Source of the DNA: Eledone cirrhosa
Taxonomy: Eukaryota > Mollusca > Cephalopoda > Octopoda > Eledonidae
Direction of reading: 5' to 3'
Length of the DNA stretch: 64,000 nucleotides
Assembly (NCBI GenBank): GCA_964016885.1
Contig: OZ024744.1
Location: 115,361,302 to 115,425,301, forward strand
The notes beneath the pieces were generated by a model that saw nothing but the letters and a program-made list of their open reading frames with translations, did no database searches and had not been told where the DNA came from. The translations under genes and the position numbers were made by a program. Positions 21,601-38,326 of the stretch are shown here, in pieces. Position 1 is the first letter of the stretch. The number at the start of each line of letters is the position of its first letter.

Positions 21601-24600
21601 GTAACACTACATCAGATGTCTATTGAAACATGCTAGCTTCATTTCTCTCCAGTCTCTATATAACCTCTAGCTTAACTACCCATATCTCACTACCATGTAA
21701 CATTACATCAGATGTCCATTGAAACATGTTAGCTTCATTTCCCTCCAGTCTCTACATAACCTCTACATTAACTACTCATGTCTCACTACCATGTAACATT
21801 ACATAAGATGTCCATTGAAACATGCTAGCTTCATTTCTCTCCAGTCTCTGTATAACCTCTATGTTAACTACCCATGTCTCACTACCATGTAACATTACAT
21901 CACAGGGCCATTGAAGCATGCTAGCTTCATTTCTCTCCAGTCTCTATATAACCTCTACATTAACTACCCATGTCTCACTACCATGTAACACTACATCACA
22001 GGGCCATTGAAACATGCTAGCTTCATTTCTCTCCAGTCTCTATATAACCTCTACATTAACTACCCATGTCTCAGTACCATGTAACATTACATCAGATGTC
22101 TATTGAAACATGCTAGCTTCATTTCTATCTTGTCTCTATATAACCTCTACATTAACTACCCATGTCTCACTACCATGTAACATTACATCACAGGGCCATT
22201 GAAACATGCAAGCTTCATTTCTCTCCAATCTCTATATAACCTCTACATTAACTACCCATGTCTCACTACCATGTAACATTACATCACAGGGCCATTGAAA
22301 CATGTTAGCTTCATTTCTCTCCAGTCTCTATATAACCTCTACACTAACTACCCATGTCTCACTACCAGGTAACATTACATTACAGGGCCATTGAAACATG
22401 CTAGCTTCATTTCTCTCCAGTCTCTATATAACCTCTACATTAACTACCCATGTCTCACTACCATGTAACATTACATCAGATGTCCATTGAAACATGCTAG
22501 CTTCATGTCTCTCCAGTCTCTATATAACCTCTACATTAACTACCCATGTCTCACTACCATGTAACATTACATTACAAGGCCATTGAAACATGCTAGCTTC
22601 ATATCTCTCCAGTCTCTGTATAACCTCTACAGTAACTACCCATGTCTCACTACCATGTAACATTACATTACAGGGACATTGAAACATGCTAGCTTCAATC
22701 TCTCCAGTCTCTGTATAACCTCTACAGTAACTACCCATATCTCACTACCATGTAACATTACATCAGATGTCTATTGAAACATACTAGCTTCATTTCTCTC
22801 CAGTCTCTATATAACCTCTACATTAACTACCCATAGCGCACTACCATGTAACATTACATCAGAAGTCCATTGAAACATGCTAGCTTCATTTCTCTCCAGT
22901 CTCTATATAACCTCTACATTAACTACCCATGTCTCACTACCATGTAACATTACATCAGATGTCCATTGAAACATGCTAGCTTCATTTCTCTCCAGTCTCT
23001 ATATAACCTCTACATTAACTACGCATATCTCACTACCATGTAACATTACATAAGATGTCCATTGACACATGCTAGCTTCATTTCTCTCCAGTCTCTATAT
23101 AACCTCTACATTAACAACCCAGGTCTCACTACCATGTAACATTACATCAGATGTCCATTGAAACATGTTAGCTTCATGTCTCTCCAGTCTCTATATAACC
23201 TCTACATTAACTACTCATGTCTCACTACCATGTAACATTACATAAGATGTCCATTGAAACATGCTAGCTTCATTTCTCTCCAGTCTCTATATAACCTCTA
23301 CATTAACTACCCATGTCTCACTACCATGTAACATTACATCACAGGGCAATTGAAACATATTAGCTTCATTTCTCTCCAGTCTCTATATAACCTCTACAGT
23401 AACTACCCATGTCTCACTACCATGTAACATTACATCACATGTCCATTGAAACATGTTAGCTTCATGTCTCTCCAGTCTCTATATAACCTCTACATTAACT
23501 ACCATGTAACATTACATCAGATGACCATGTAACATGCTAGCTTCATGTCTCTCCAGTCTCTATATAACCTCTACATTAACTACCCATGTCTCACTAGCAT
23601 GTAGCATTACATCAGATGTCCATTGAAACATGTTAACTTCACGTCTCTCTAGTCTCTATATAACCTCTACATTAACTACCCATGTCTCACTACCATGTAA
23701 CATTACATCAGATGTCCATTGAAACATGTTAGCTTCATGTCTCTCCAGTCTCTATATAACCTCTACATTAACTACCCATGTCTCACTACCATGTAACATT
23801 ACATCAGATGTCCATTGAAACATGCCAGCTTCATTTCTCTCCAGTCACTATATAACTCCTACATTAACTACCCATGTCTCACTACCATGTAACATTACAT
23901 CACAGGGCTATTGAAACATACTAGCTTCATTTCTCTCCAGTCTCTATATAACCTCTACATTAACTACACATCTCTCACTACCATGTAACATTACATCAGA
24001 TGTCCATTGAAACATGCTAGCTTCATTTCTCTCCAGTCTCTATATAACCTCTACATTAACTACCCATTTCGCACTACCATGTAACATTACATCAGAAGTC
24101 CATTGAAACATGCTACCTTCATTTCTCTCCAGTCTCTATATAACCTCTACATTAACTACCCATATCTCACTACCATGTAACATTACATCAGATGTCTATT
24201 GAAACATGCTAGCTTCATTTCTCTCCAGTCTCTATATAACCTCTAGCTTAACTACCCATATCTCACTACCATGTAACATTACATCAGATGTCCATTGAAA
24301 CATGTTAGCTTCATTTCCCTCCAGTCTCTATATAACCTCTACATTAACTACTCATGTCTCACTACCATGTAATATTACATCACAGGGCCATTGAAACATG
24401 CTAGCTTCATGTCTCTCCAGTCTCTATATAACCTCTACATTAACTACCCATGTCTCACTACCATGTAACATTACATCACAGGGCCATTGTAACATGCTAG
24501 CTTCATGTCTCTTCAGTCTCTATATAACCTTTACATTAACTACCCATGTCTCACTACCATGTAACATTACATCAGATGTCCATTGAAACATAGTAGCTTC

Positions 24601-27600
24601 ATTTCTCACCAGTCTCTATATAACCTCTACATTAACTACCCATGTCTCACTACCATGTAACATTACATCACAGGGCCATTGAAACATGTTAGCTTCATTT
24701 CTCTCCAGTCTCTATATAACCTCTACATTAACTACCCATGTCTCACTACCATGTAACACTACATCAGATGTCCATTGTAACATGCTAGCTTCATGTCTCT
24801 CCAGTCTTTATATAAACTCTACATTAACTACCCATGTCTCACTACCATGTAACACTACATCAGATGTCCATTGTAACATGCTAGCTTCATGTCTCTCCAG
24901 TCTCTATATAACCTCTACATTAACTACCATGTCTCACTACCATGTAACATTACATCAGATGTCTATTGAAACATGCTAGCTTCATTTCTCTCCAGTCTCT
25001 ATATAACCTCTACATTAACTACCCATGTCTCACTACCATGTAACACTACATCAGATGTCCATTGAAACATGCTAGCTTCATTTCTCTCCAGTCTCTATAT
25101 AACCTCTACATTAAATCCCCATGTCTCACTACCATGTAACATTACATCAGATGTCCATTGAAACATGCTAGCTTCATTTCTCTCCAGTCTCTATATAACC
25201 TTTACATTAACTACCCATATCTCACTACCATGTAACATTACATCAGATGTCCATTGAAACATGCTAGCCTCATTTCTCTCCAGTCTCTATATAACCTCTA
25301 CATTAACTACCATGTCTCACTACCATGTAACATTACATCAGATGTCTATTGAAACATGCTAGCTTCATTTCTCTCCAGTCTCTATATAACCTCTACATTA
25401 ACTACCCATGTCTCACTACAATTTAACATTACATCAGATGTCCATTGAAACATGCTAGCTTCATTACTCTCCAGTCTCTATATAACCTCTATATTAACTA
25501 CCCATGTCTCACTACCATGTAGCATTACATCAGATGTCCATTGAAACATGCTAGCTTCATTTCTCTCCAGTCTCTATATAACCTTTACATTAACTACCCA
25601 TGTCTCACTACCATGTAACATTACATCACAGGGCCATTGAAACATGCTAGCTTCATTTCTCTCCAGTCTCTATATAACCTCTACATTAACTACCCATATT
25701 TCACTACCATGTAACATTACATCAGATGTCCAATGAAACATGTTAGCTTCATTTCCCTCCAGTCTCTATATAACCTCTACATTAACTACTCATGTCTCAC
25801 TACCATGTAACATTACATAAGATGTCCATTGAAACATGCTAGCTTCATTTCTCTCCAGTCTCTGTATAACCTCTACATTGACTACCCATGTCTCACTACC
25901 ATGTAACATTACATCACAGGGCCATTGAAACATGTTAGCTTCATGTCTCTCCAGTCTCTATATAACCTCTACATTAACTACCCATGTCTCACTACCATGT
26001 AACATTACATCAGATGTCCATTGCAACATGCTAGCTTCATGTCTCTCCAGTCTCTATATAATCTCTACAGTAACTACCCATGTCTCACTACCATGTAACA
26101 TTACATAAGATGTCCATTGAAACATGCTAGCTTCATTTCTCTCCAATCTCTATATAACCTCTACATTAACTACCCATAGGGCACTACCATGTAACATTAC
26201 ATCAGATGTCTATTGAAACACGCTATCTTCATTTCTCCACAGTCTCCATATAACCTCTACATTAACTACCCATGTCTCACTACCATGTAACATTACATCA
26301 GATGTCTATTGAAACATGCTAGCTTCATTTCCCTCCAGTCTCTATGTAACCTCTACATTAACTACCCATGTCTCACTACCATGTAACATTACATCACAGG
26401 TCAATTGAAACATGTTAGCTTCATTTCTCTCCAGTCTCTATATAACCTCTACATTAACTACCCATATCTCACTACCATGTAACATTACATCAGATGTCTA
26501 TTGAAACATGCTAGCTTCATTTCTCTCCAGTCTCTATATAACCTCTAGCTTAACTACCCATATCTCACTACCATGTAACATTACATCAGATGTCCATTGA
26601 AACATGTTAGCTTCATTTCCCTCCAGTCTCTATATAACCTCTACATTAACTACTCATGTCTCACTACCATGTAACATTACATAAGATGTCCATTGAAACA
26701 TGCTAGGTTCATTTCTCTCCAGTCTCTGTATAACCTCTACAGTAACTACCTATGTCTCACTACCATGTAACATTACATCACAGGGCCATTGAAACATGCT
26801 AGCTTCATGTCTTTCCAGTCTCTCTATAACCTCTATGTTAACTACCCATGTCTCACTACCATGTAACATTACATCACAGGGCCATTGAAGCATGCTAGCT
26901 TCATTTCTCTCCAGTCTCTATATAACCTCTACATTAACTACCCATGACTCACTACCATGTAACACTACATCACAGGGCCATTGAAACATCCTAGCTTCAT
27001 TTCTCTCCAGTCTCTATATAATCTCTACATTAACTACCCATGTCTCACTACCATGTAACATTACATCAGATGTCTATTGAAACATGCTAGCTTCATTTCT
27101 ACCTTGTCTCTATATAACCTCTACATTAACTACCCATGTCTCACTACCATGTAACAATACATCACAGGGCCATTGAAACATGCTAGCTTCATTTCTCTCC
27201 AATCTCTATATAACCTCTACATTAACTACCCATGTCTCACTACTATGTAACATTACATCAGATGTCCATTGAAACATACTAGCTTCATGTCTCTCCAGTC
27301 TCTATATAACCTCTACATTAACTACCCATGTCTCACTACCATGTAACATTACATTACAAGGCCATTGAAACATGCTAGCTTCATATCTCTCCAGTCTCTG
27401 TATAACCTCTACAGTAACTACCCATGTCTCACTACCATGTAACATTACATTACAGGGACATTGAAACATGCTAGCTTCATATCTCTCCAGTCTCTGTATA
27501 ACCTCTACAGTAACTACCCATATCTCACTACCATGTAACATTACATCAGATGTCTATTGAAACATGCCAGCTTCATTTCTCCACAGTCTCTTTATAATCT

Positions 27601-30600
27601 CTACATTAACTACCATGTCTCACTACCATGTAACATTGCATCAGATGTCCATTGAAACATGCTAGCTTCATTTCTCTCCAGTCTCTATATAAGCTCTACA
27701 TTAACTCCCCATGTCTCACTACCATGTAACATTACATCAGATGTCCATTGAAACATGCTAGCTTCATATCTCCCCAGTCTCTATATAACCTCTACATTAA
27801 CTACCCATGTCTCACCACCATGTAACATTACATCAGATGTCCATTGAAACATGCTAGCTTCATTTATCTCCAGTCTCTATATAACCTCTACATTAACTAC
27901 CCATGTCTCACTACCATGTAACACTACATCAGATGTCCATTGTAACATGCTAGCTTCATGTTTCTCCAGTCTCAATATAACCTCTACATTAACTACCCAT
28001 GTCTCACTACCATGTAACACTACATCAGATGTCCATTGTAACATGCTAGCTTCATGTCTCTCCAGTCTCTATATAACCTCTACATTAACAACCCATGTCT
28101 CACTACCAAGTAACACTACATCAGATGTCCATTGAAACATGCTAGCCTCATTTTTCTCCAGTCTCTATATAACCTCTACATTAACTACCATGTCTCACTA
28201 CCATGAAACATTACATCAGATGTCTATTGAAACATGCTAGCTTCATTTCTCTCCAGTCTCTATATAACCTGTACATTAACTACCCATGTCTCACTACCAT
28301 GTAACACTACATCAGATGTCCATTGAAACATGTTAGTTTCATTTCTCTCCAGTCTCTATATAACCTCTACATTAACTACCAATGTCTCACTACCATATAA
28401 CATTACATTACAGGGCCATTGAAACACGCTAGCTTCATTTCTCACCAGTCTCTATATAACCTCTACATTAACTACCCATGTCTCACTACCATGTAACATT
28501 ACATCACAGGGCCATTGAAACACGCTAGCTTCATTTCTCACCAGTCTCTATATAACCTCTACATTAACTACCCATGTCTCACTACCATGTAACATTACAT
28601 CAGATGTCCATTGAAACATGCTAGCTTCATTTCTCTCCAGTCTCTATATAACCTCTACATTAACTACCCATGTCTCACTACCATGTAACATTACATCACA
28701 GGGCCATTGAAACATGCTAGCTTCATGTCTCTCCAGTCTCTATATAACCTCTACATTAACTACCCATGTCTCACTACCATGTAACACTACATCAGATGTC
28801 TATTGAAACACGCTAGCTTCATTTCTCCAGTCTCTATATAACCTCTACATTAACTACCCATGTCTCACTACCATGTAACATTATATCAGATGTCTATTGA
28901 AACATGCTAGCTTCATTTCTCCACAGTCTCTTTATAACCTCTACATTAACTACCATGTCTCAGTACCATGTAACATTACATCAGATGTCCATTGAAACAT
29001 GTTAGCTTCATTTCCCTCCAGTCTCTATATAACCCCTACATTAACTACTCATGTCTCACTACCATGTAACATTACATAAGATGTCCATTGAAACATGCTA
29101 GCTTCACGTTTCTCTCGTCTCTATATAACCTCTACATTAATGACCCATGTCTCACTACCATGTAATATTACATCACAGGGCCATTGAAACATGCTAGCTT
29201 CATGTCTCTCCAGTCTCTATATAACCTCTACATTAACTACCCATGTCTCACTACCATGTAACATTACATCACAGGGCCATTGTAACATGCTAGCTTCATG
29301 TCTCTTCAGTCTCTATATAACCTGTACATTAACTACCCATGTCTCACTACCATGTAACATTACATCAGATGTCCATTGAAACATAGTAGCTTCATTTCTC
29401 ACCAGTCTCTATATAACCTCTACATTAACTACCCATGTCTCACTACCATGTAACATTACATCACAGGGCCATTGAAACATGTTAGCTTCATTTCTCTCCA
29501 GTCTCTATATAACCTCTACATTAACTACCCATGTCTCACTACCATGTAACACTACATCAGATGTCCATTGTAACATGCTAGCTTCATGTCTCTCCAGTCT
29601 TTATATAAACTCTACATTAACTACCCATGTCTCACTACCATGTAACACTACATCAGATGTCCATTGAAACATGCTAGCCTCATTTCTCTCCAGTCTCTAT
29701 ATAACCTCTACATTAACTACCATGTCTCACTACCATGTAACATTACATCAGATGTCTATTGAAACATGCTAGCTTCATTTCTCTCCAGTCTCTATATAAC
29801 CTCTACATTAACTACCCATGTCTCACTACCATGTAACACTACATCAGATGTCCATTGAAACATGCTAGCTTCATTTCTCTCCAGTCTCTATATAACCTCT
29901 ACATTAACTACCCATGTCTCACTACCATGTAACACTACATCAGATGTCCATTGAAACATGTTAGTTTCATTTCTCTCCAGTCTCTATATAACCTCTACAT
30001 TAACTACCAATGTCTCACTACCATGTAACACTACATCAGATGTCCATTGAAACATGCTAGCTTCACTTCTCTCCAGTCTCTATATAACCTATACATTAAC
30101 TACCCATGTCTCACTACCTTGTAACATTACATCAGATGTCCATTGAAACATACTAGCTTCATGTCTCTCCAGTCTCTATATAACCTCTACATTAACTACC
30201 ATGTCTCACTACTATGTAACATTACATAAGATGTCCATTGAAACATGCTAGCTTCATGTCTCTCTCGTCTCTATGTAACCTCTACATTAACTACCCATGT
30301 CTCACTACCAGGTAATATTACATCACAGGGCCATTGAAATATGCTAGCTTCATGTCTCTCCAGTCTCTATATAACCTCTACATTAACTACCCATGTCTCA
30401 CTACCATGTAACATTACATGACAGGGCCATTGAAACATGCTAGCTTCATTTCTCTCCAATCTCTATATAACATCTACATTAACTACCCATGTCTCACTAC
30501 CATGTAACATTACATCACAGGGCCATTGAAACATGTTAGCTTCATTTCTCTCCAGTCTCTCTATAACCTCTACATTAACTACCCATGTCTCACTACCATG

Positions 30601-30999
30601 TAACACTACATCAGATGTCCATTGAAACATGCTAGCTTCATGTCTCTCCAGTCTCTATATAACCTCTACATTAACTACCCATGTCTCACTACCATGTAAC
30701 ACTACATCAGATGTCCATTGAAACATGCTAGCTTCACTTCTCTCCAGTCTCTATATAACCTATACATTAACTACCCATGTCTCACTACCTTGTAACATTA
30801 CATCAGATGTCCATTGAAACATACTAGCTTCATGTCTCTCCAGTCTCTATATAACCTCTACATTAACTACCATGTCTCACTACTATGTAACATTACATCA
30901 GATGTCCATTGAAACATGTTAGCTTCATTTCTCGCCGTCTTTATATAACCTCTACATTAACTAATCATGTCTCACTACCATGTAACATTACATCAGATG

Positions 31000-33900
31000 T
31001 CCATTGAAACATGTTAGCTTCATTTCTCTCAAGTCTCTATATAACCTCTACATTAACTACCCATGTCTCACTATCATGTAACATTACATCAGATGTCCAT
31101 TGAAACATGCTAGCTTCATGTCTCTCCAGTCTCTATATAACCTCTACATTAACTACCCATGTCTCACTACCATGTAACACTACATCAGATGTCCATTGAA
31201 ACATGCTAGCTTCATTTCTCTCCAGTCTCTATATAACCTCTATATTAACTACCCATGTCTCACTACCATGTAACACTACATCGGATGACCATGTAACATG
31301 CTAGCTTCATTTCTCTCCAGTCTCTATATAACCTCTACATTAACTACCCATGTCTCACTACCATGTAACACTACATCAGATGTCCATTGAAACATGCTAG
31401 CTTCATTTCTCTCCAGTCTCTATATAACCTATACATTAACTACCCATGTCTCACTACCATGTAACATTACATCAGATGTCCATTGAAACATACTAGCTTC
31501 ATGTCTCTCCAGTCTCTATATAACCTCTACGTTAACTACCATGTCTCACTACCATGTAACATTACATCAGATGTCCATTGAAACATGTTAGCTTCATTTC
31601 TCTCCGTCTTTATATAACCTCTACATTAACTAACCATGTCTCACTACCATGTAACATTACATCAGATGTCCATTGAAACATGCTAGCTTCATGTCTCTCC
31701 AGTCTCTATATAACCTCTACATTAACTACCCATGTCTCACTACCATGTAACATTACATCAGATGTCCATTGAAACATAGTAGCTTCATTTCTCACCAGTC
31801 TCTATATAACCTCTACATTAACTACCCATGTCTCACTTCCATGTAACATTACATCACAGGGCCATTGAAACATGTTAGCTTCATTTCTCTCCAGTCTCTA
31901 TATAACCTCTACATTAACTACCCATGTCTCACTACCATGTAACATTACATCACATGTCCATTGAAACATGCTAGCTTCATTTCTCTTCAGTCTCTATATA
32001 ACCTCTACATTAACTACCCATGTCTCACTACCATGTAACACTACATCAGATATCCATTGAAACATGTTAGTTTCATTTCTCTCCAGTCTCTATATAACCT
32101 CTACATTAACTACCAACGTCTCACTACCATGTAACATTACATTACAGGGCCATTGAAACACGCTAGCTTCATTTCTCTCCAGTCTCTATATAACCTCTAC
32201 AGTAACTACCCATGTCTCACTACCATGTAACATTACATCAGATGTCCATTGAAACATGCTAGCTTCATGTCTCTCCAGTCTCTATATAACCTCTACATTA
32301 ACTACCCATGTCTCACTACCATGTAACATTACATCAGATGTCCATTGAAACATTCTAGCTTCATGTCTCTCCAGTCTATATATAACCTCTACATTAACTA
32401 CCCATGTCTCACTACCATGTAACATTACATCAGATGTCCATTGAAACATGCTAGCTTCATTTCTCTCCAGTCTCTATATAACCTCTACAGTAACTACCCA
32501 TGTCTCACTACCATGTAACATTACATCACAGGGCCATTGAAACACGCTAGCTTCATTTCTCACCAGTCTCTATATAACCTCTACATTAACTACCCATGTC
32601 TCACTACCATGTAACATTACATCAGATGTCTATTGAAACATGCTAGCTTCATGTCTCTCCAGTCTCTATATAACCTCTACATTAACTACCCATGTCTCAC
32701 TACCATGTAACATTACATCAGATGTCCATTGAAACATGCTAGCTTCATGTCTCTCTCGTCTCTATATAACCTCTACATTAACTACCCATGTCTCACTACC
32801 ATGTAACACTACATCAGATGTCCATTGAAACATCCTAGCCTCATTTCTCTCCAGTCTCTATATAACCTCTACATTAACTACCCATGTCTCACTACCATGT
32901 AACATTACATCAGATGTCCATTGAAACATGCTAGCTTCATTTCTCTCCAGTCTCTATATAACCTCTACATTAACTACCCATGTCTCACTACCATGTAACA
33001 TTACATCACATGTCCATTGAAACATGTTAGCTTCATTTCTCTCAAGTCTCTATATAACCTCTACATTAACTACCCATGTCTCACTATCATGTAACATTAC
33101 ATCAGATGTCCATTGAAACATGCTAGCTTCATGTCTCTCCAGTCTCTATATAACCTCTACATTAACTACCCATGTCTCACTACCATGTAACACTACATCA
33201 GATGTCCATTGAAACATGCTAGCTTCATTTCTCTCCAGTCTCTATATAACCTCTATATTAACTACCCATGTCTCACTACCATGTAACACTACATCGGATG
33301 ACCATGTAACATGCTAGCTTCATTTCTCTCCAGTCTCTATATAACCTCTACATTAACTACCCATGTCTCACTTCCATGTAACACAACATCAGATGTCCAT
33401 TGAAACATGCTAGCTTCATTTCTCTCCAGTCTCTATATAACCTATACATTAACTACCCATATCTCACTACCATGTAACACTACATCAGATGTCCATTGAA
33501 ACATGCTAGCTTCATTTCTCTCCAGTCTCTATATAACCTATACATTAACTACCCATGTCTCACTACCATGTAACATTACATCAGATGTCCATTGAAACAT
33601 ACTAGCTTCATGTCTCTCCAGTCTCTATATAACCTCTACGTTAACTACCATGTCTCACTACCATGTAACATTACATCAGATGTCCATTGAAACATGTTAG
33701 CTTCATTTCTCTCCGTCTTTATATAACCTCTACATTAACTAACCATGTCTCACTACCATGTAACATTACATCAGATGTCCATTGAAACATGCTAGCTTCA
33801 TGTCTCTCCAGTCTCTATATAACCTCTACATTAACTACCCATGCCTCACTACCATGTAACATTACATCAGATGTCCATTGAAACATAGTAGCTTCATTTC

Positions 33901-36480
33901 TCACCAGTCTCTATATAACCTCTACATTAACTACCCATGTCTCACTTCCATGTAACATTACATCACAGGGCCATTGAAACATGTTAGCTTCATTTCTCTC
34001 CAGTCTCTATATAACCTCTACATTAACTACCCATGTCTCACTACCATGTAACATTACATCACATGTCCATTGAAACATGCTAGCTTCATTTCTCTTCAGT
34101 CTCTATATAACCTCTACATTAACTACCAATGTCTCACTACCATGTAACACTACATCAGATATCCATTGAAACATGTTAGTTTCATTTCTCTCCAGTCTCT
34201 ATATAACCTCTACATTAACTACCAACGTCTCACAACCATGTAACATTACATTACAGGGCCATTGAAACACGCTAGCTTCATTTCTCTCCAGTCTCTATAT
34301 AACCTCTACAGTAACTACCCATGTCTCACTACCATGTAACATTACATCAGATGTCCATTGAAACATGCTAGCTTCATGTCTCTCCAGTCTCTATATAACC
34401 TCTACATTAACTACCCATGTCTCACTACCATGTAACATTACATCAGATGTCCATTGAAACATGCTACCTTCATGTCTCTCCAGTCTATATATAACCTCTA
34501 CATTAACTACCCATGTCTCACTACCATGTAACATTACATCAGATGTCCATTGAAACATGCTAGCTTCATTTCTCTCCAGTCTCTATATAACCTATACAGT
34601 AACTACCCATGTCTCACTACCATGTAACATTACATTACAGGGCCATTGAAACACGCTAGCTTCATTTCTCACCAGTCTCTATATAACCTCTACATTAACT
34701 ACCCATGTCTCACTACCATGTAACATTACATCAGATGTCTATTGAAACACGCTAGCTTCATTTCTCCAGTCTCTATATAACCTCTACATTAACTACCCAT
34801 GTCTCACTACCATGTAACATTACATCAGATGTCTATTGAAACATGCTAGCTTCATGTCTCTCCAGTCTCTATATAACCTCTACATTAACTACCCATGTCT
34901 CACTACCATGTAACATTACATCAGATGTCCATTGAAACATGCTAGCTTCATTTCTCCACAGTCTCTATATAACCTCTACATTAACTACCCATGTCTCACT
35001 ACCATGTAACATTACATCAGATGTCCATTGAAACATGCTAGCTTCATGTCTCTCTCGTCTCTATATAACCTCTACATTAACTACCCATGTCTCACTACCA
35101 TGTAATATTACATCACAGGGCCATTGAAACATGCTAGCTTCATGTCTCTCCAGTCTCTATATAACCTCTACATTAACTACCCATGTCTCACTACCATGTA
35201 ACATTACATCACAGGGCCATTGAAACATGCTAGCTTCATGTCTCTCCAGTCTCTATATAACCTCTACATTAACTACCCATGTCTCACTACCATGTAACAC
35301 TACATCAGATGTCCATTGAAACATGCTAGCCTCATTTCTCTCCAGTCTCTATATAACCTCTACATTAACTACCCATGTCTCACTACCATGTAACATTACA
35401 TCAGATGTCCATTGAAACATGCTAGCTTCATTTCTCTCCAGTCTCTATATAACCTCTACATTAACTACCCATGACTCACTACCATGTAACATTACATCAG
35501 ATGTCCATTGAAACATGTTAGCTTCATTTCTCTCCAGTCTCTATATAACCTTTACATTAACTACCCATGTCTCACTACCATGTAACATTACATCACAGGG
35601 CCATTGAAACATGCTAGCTTCATGTCTCTCCAGTCTCTATATAACCTCTACATTAACTACCCATGTCTCACTACCATGTAACACTACATCAGATGTCCAT
35701 TGAAACATGCTAGCCTCATTTCTCTCCAGTCTCTATATAACCTCTACATTAACTACCCATGTCTCACTACCATGTAACATTACATCAGATGTCCATTGAA
35801 ACATGCTAGCTTCATTTCTCTCCAGTCTCTATATAACCTCTACATTAACTACCCATGACTCACTACCATGTAACATTACATCAGATGTCCATTGAAACAT
35901 GCTAGCCTCATTTCTCTCCAGTCTCTATATAACCTCTACATTAACTACCCATGTCTCACTACCATGTAACATTACATCAGATGTCTATTGAAACATGCTA
36001 GCTTCATGTCTCTCCAGTCTCTATATAACCTCTACATTAACTACCCATGTCTCACTATCATGTAACATTACATCAGATGTCCATTGAAACATGTTAGCTT
36101 CATTTCTCTCCAGTCTCTATATAACCTATACATTAACTACCCATATCTCACTACCATGTAACACTACATCAGATGTCCATTGAAACATGCTAGCTTCATT
36201 TCTCTCCAGTCTCTATATAACCTATACATTAACTACCCATGTCTCACTACCATGTAACATTACATCAGATGTCCATTGAAACATACTAGCTTCATGTCTC
36301 TCCAGTCTCTATATAACCTCTACGTTAACTACCATGTCTCACTACCATGTAACATTACATCAGATGTCCATTGAAACATGTTAGCTTCATTTCTCTCCGT
36401 CATTATATAACCTCTACATTAACTAACCATGTCTCACTACCATGTAACATTACATCAGATGTCCATTGAAACATGCTAGC
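31000..36480. repeat. Serial multi-monomer duplications with offsets 2013/2109 and 2684
   Basis: The CTCAAGTCTC variant at 31028 recurs at 33041, and the CATCGGATGACC variant at 31279 recurs at 33292 (offset 2013). After one extra monomer the offset is 2109, as shown by CTCCGTC at 31602 and 33711. That segment appears again 2684 bases on, at 36395. Three serial, partly overlapping copies are therefore visible. Confidence 0.65.
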
Positions 36481-38326
36481 TTCATGTCTCTCCAGTCTCT
36501 ATATAACCTCTACATTAACTACCCATGTCTCACTACCATGTAACATTACATCAGATGTCCATTGAAACATAGTAGCTTCATTTCTCACCAGTCTCTATAT
36601 AACCTCTACATTAACTACCCATGTCTCACTTCCATGTAACATTACATCACAGGGCCATTGAAACATGTTAGCTTCATTTCTCTCCAGTCTCTATATAACC
36701 TCTACATTAACTACCCATGTCTCACTACCATGTAACATTACATCACATGTCCATTGAAACATGCTAGCTTCATTTCTCTTCAGTCTCTATATAACCTCTA
36801 CATTAACTACCCATGTCTCACTACCATGTAACACTACATCAGATATCCATTGAAACATGTTAGTTTCATTTCTCTCCAGTCTCTATATAACCTCTACATT
36901 AACTACCAACGTCTCACAACCATGTAACATTACATTACAGGGCCATTGAAACACGCTAGCTTCATTTCTCTCCAGTCTCTATATAACCTCTACAGTAACT
37001 ACCCATGTCTCACTACCATGTAACATTACATCAGATGTCCATTGAAACATGCTAGCTTCATGTCTCTCCAGTCTCTATATAACCTCTACATTAACTACCC
37101 ATGTCTCACTACCATGTAACATTACATCAGATGTCCATTGAAACATGCTACCTTCATGTCTCTCCAGTCTATATATAACCTCTACATTAACTACCCATGT
37201 CTCACTACCATGTAACATTACATCAGATGTCCATTGAAACATGCTAGCTTCATTTCTCTCCAGTCTCTATATAACCTCTACAGTAACTACCCATGTCTCA
37301 CTACCATGTAACATTACATTACAGGGCCATTGAAACACGCTAGCTTCATTTCTCACCAGTCTCTATATAACCTCTACATTAACTACCCATGTCTCACTAC
37401 CATGTAACATTACATCAGATGTCTATTGAAACACGCTAGCTTCATTTCTCCAGTCTCTATATAACCTCTACATTAACTACCCATGTCTCACTACCATGTA
37501 ACATTACATCAGATGTCTATTGAAACATGCTAGCTTCATGTCTCTCCAGTCTCTATATAACCTCTACATTAACTACCCATGTCTCACTACCATGTAACAT
37601 TACATCAGATGTCCATTGAAACATGCTAGCTTCATTTCTCCACAGTCTCTATATAACCTCTACATTAACTACCCATGTCTCACTACAATGTAACATTACA
37701 TCAGATGTCCATTGAAACATGCTAGCTTCATGTCTCTCTCGTCTCTATATAACCTCTACATTAACTACCCATGTCTCACTACCATGTAATATTACATCAC
37801 AGGGCCATTGAAACATGCTAGCTTCATGTCTCTCCAGTCTCTATATAACCTCTACATTAACTACCCATGTCTCACTACCATGTAACATTACATCACAGGG
37901 CCATTGAAACATGCTAGCTTCATGTCTCTCCAGTCTCTATATAACCTCTACATTAACTACCCATGTCTCACTACCATGTAACACTACATCAGATGTCCAT
38001 TGAAACATGCTAGCCTCATTTCTCTCCAGTCTCTATATAACCTCTACATTAACTACCCATGTCTCACTACCATGTAACATTACATCAGATGTCCATTGAA
38101 ACATGCTAGCTTCATTTCTCTCCAGTCTCTATATAACCTCTACATTAACTACCCATGACTCACTACCATGTAACATTACATCAGATGTCCATTGAAACAT
38201 GTTAGCTTCATTTCTCTCAAGTCTCTATATAACCTCTACATTAACTACCCATGTCTCACTATCATGTAACATTACATCAGATGTCCATTGAAACATGCTA
38301 GCTTCATGTCTCTCCAGTCTCTATAT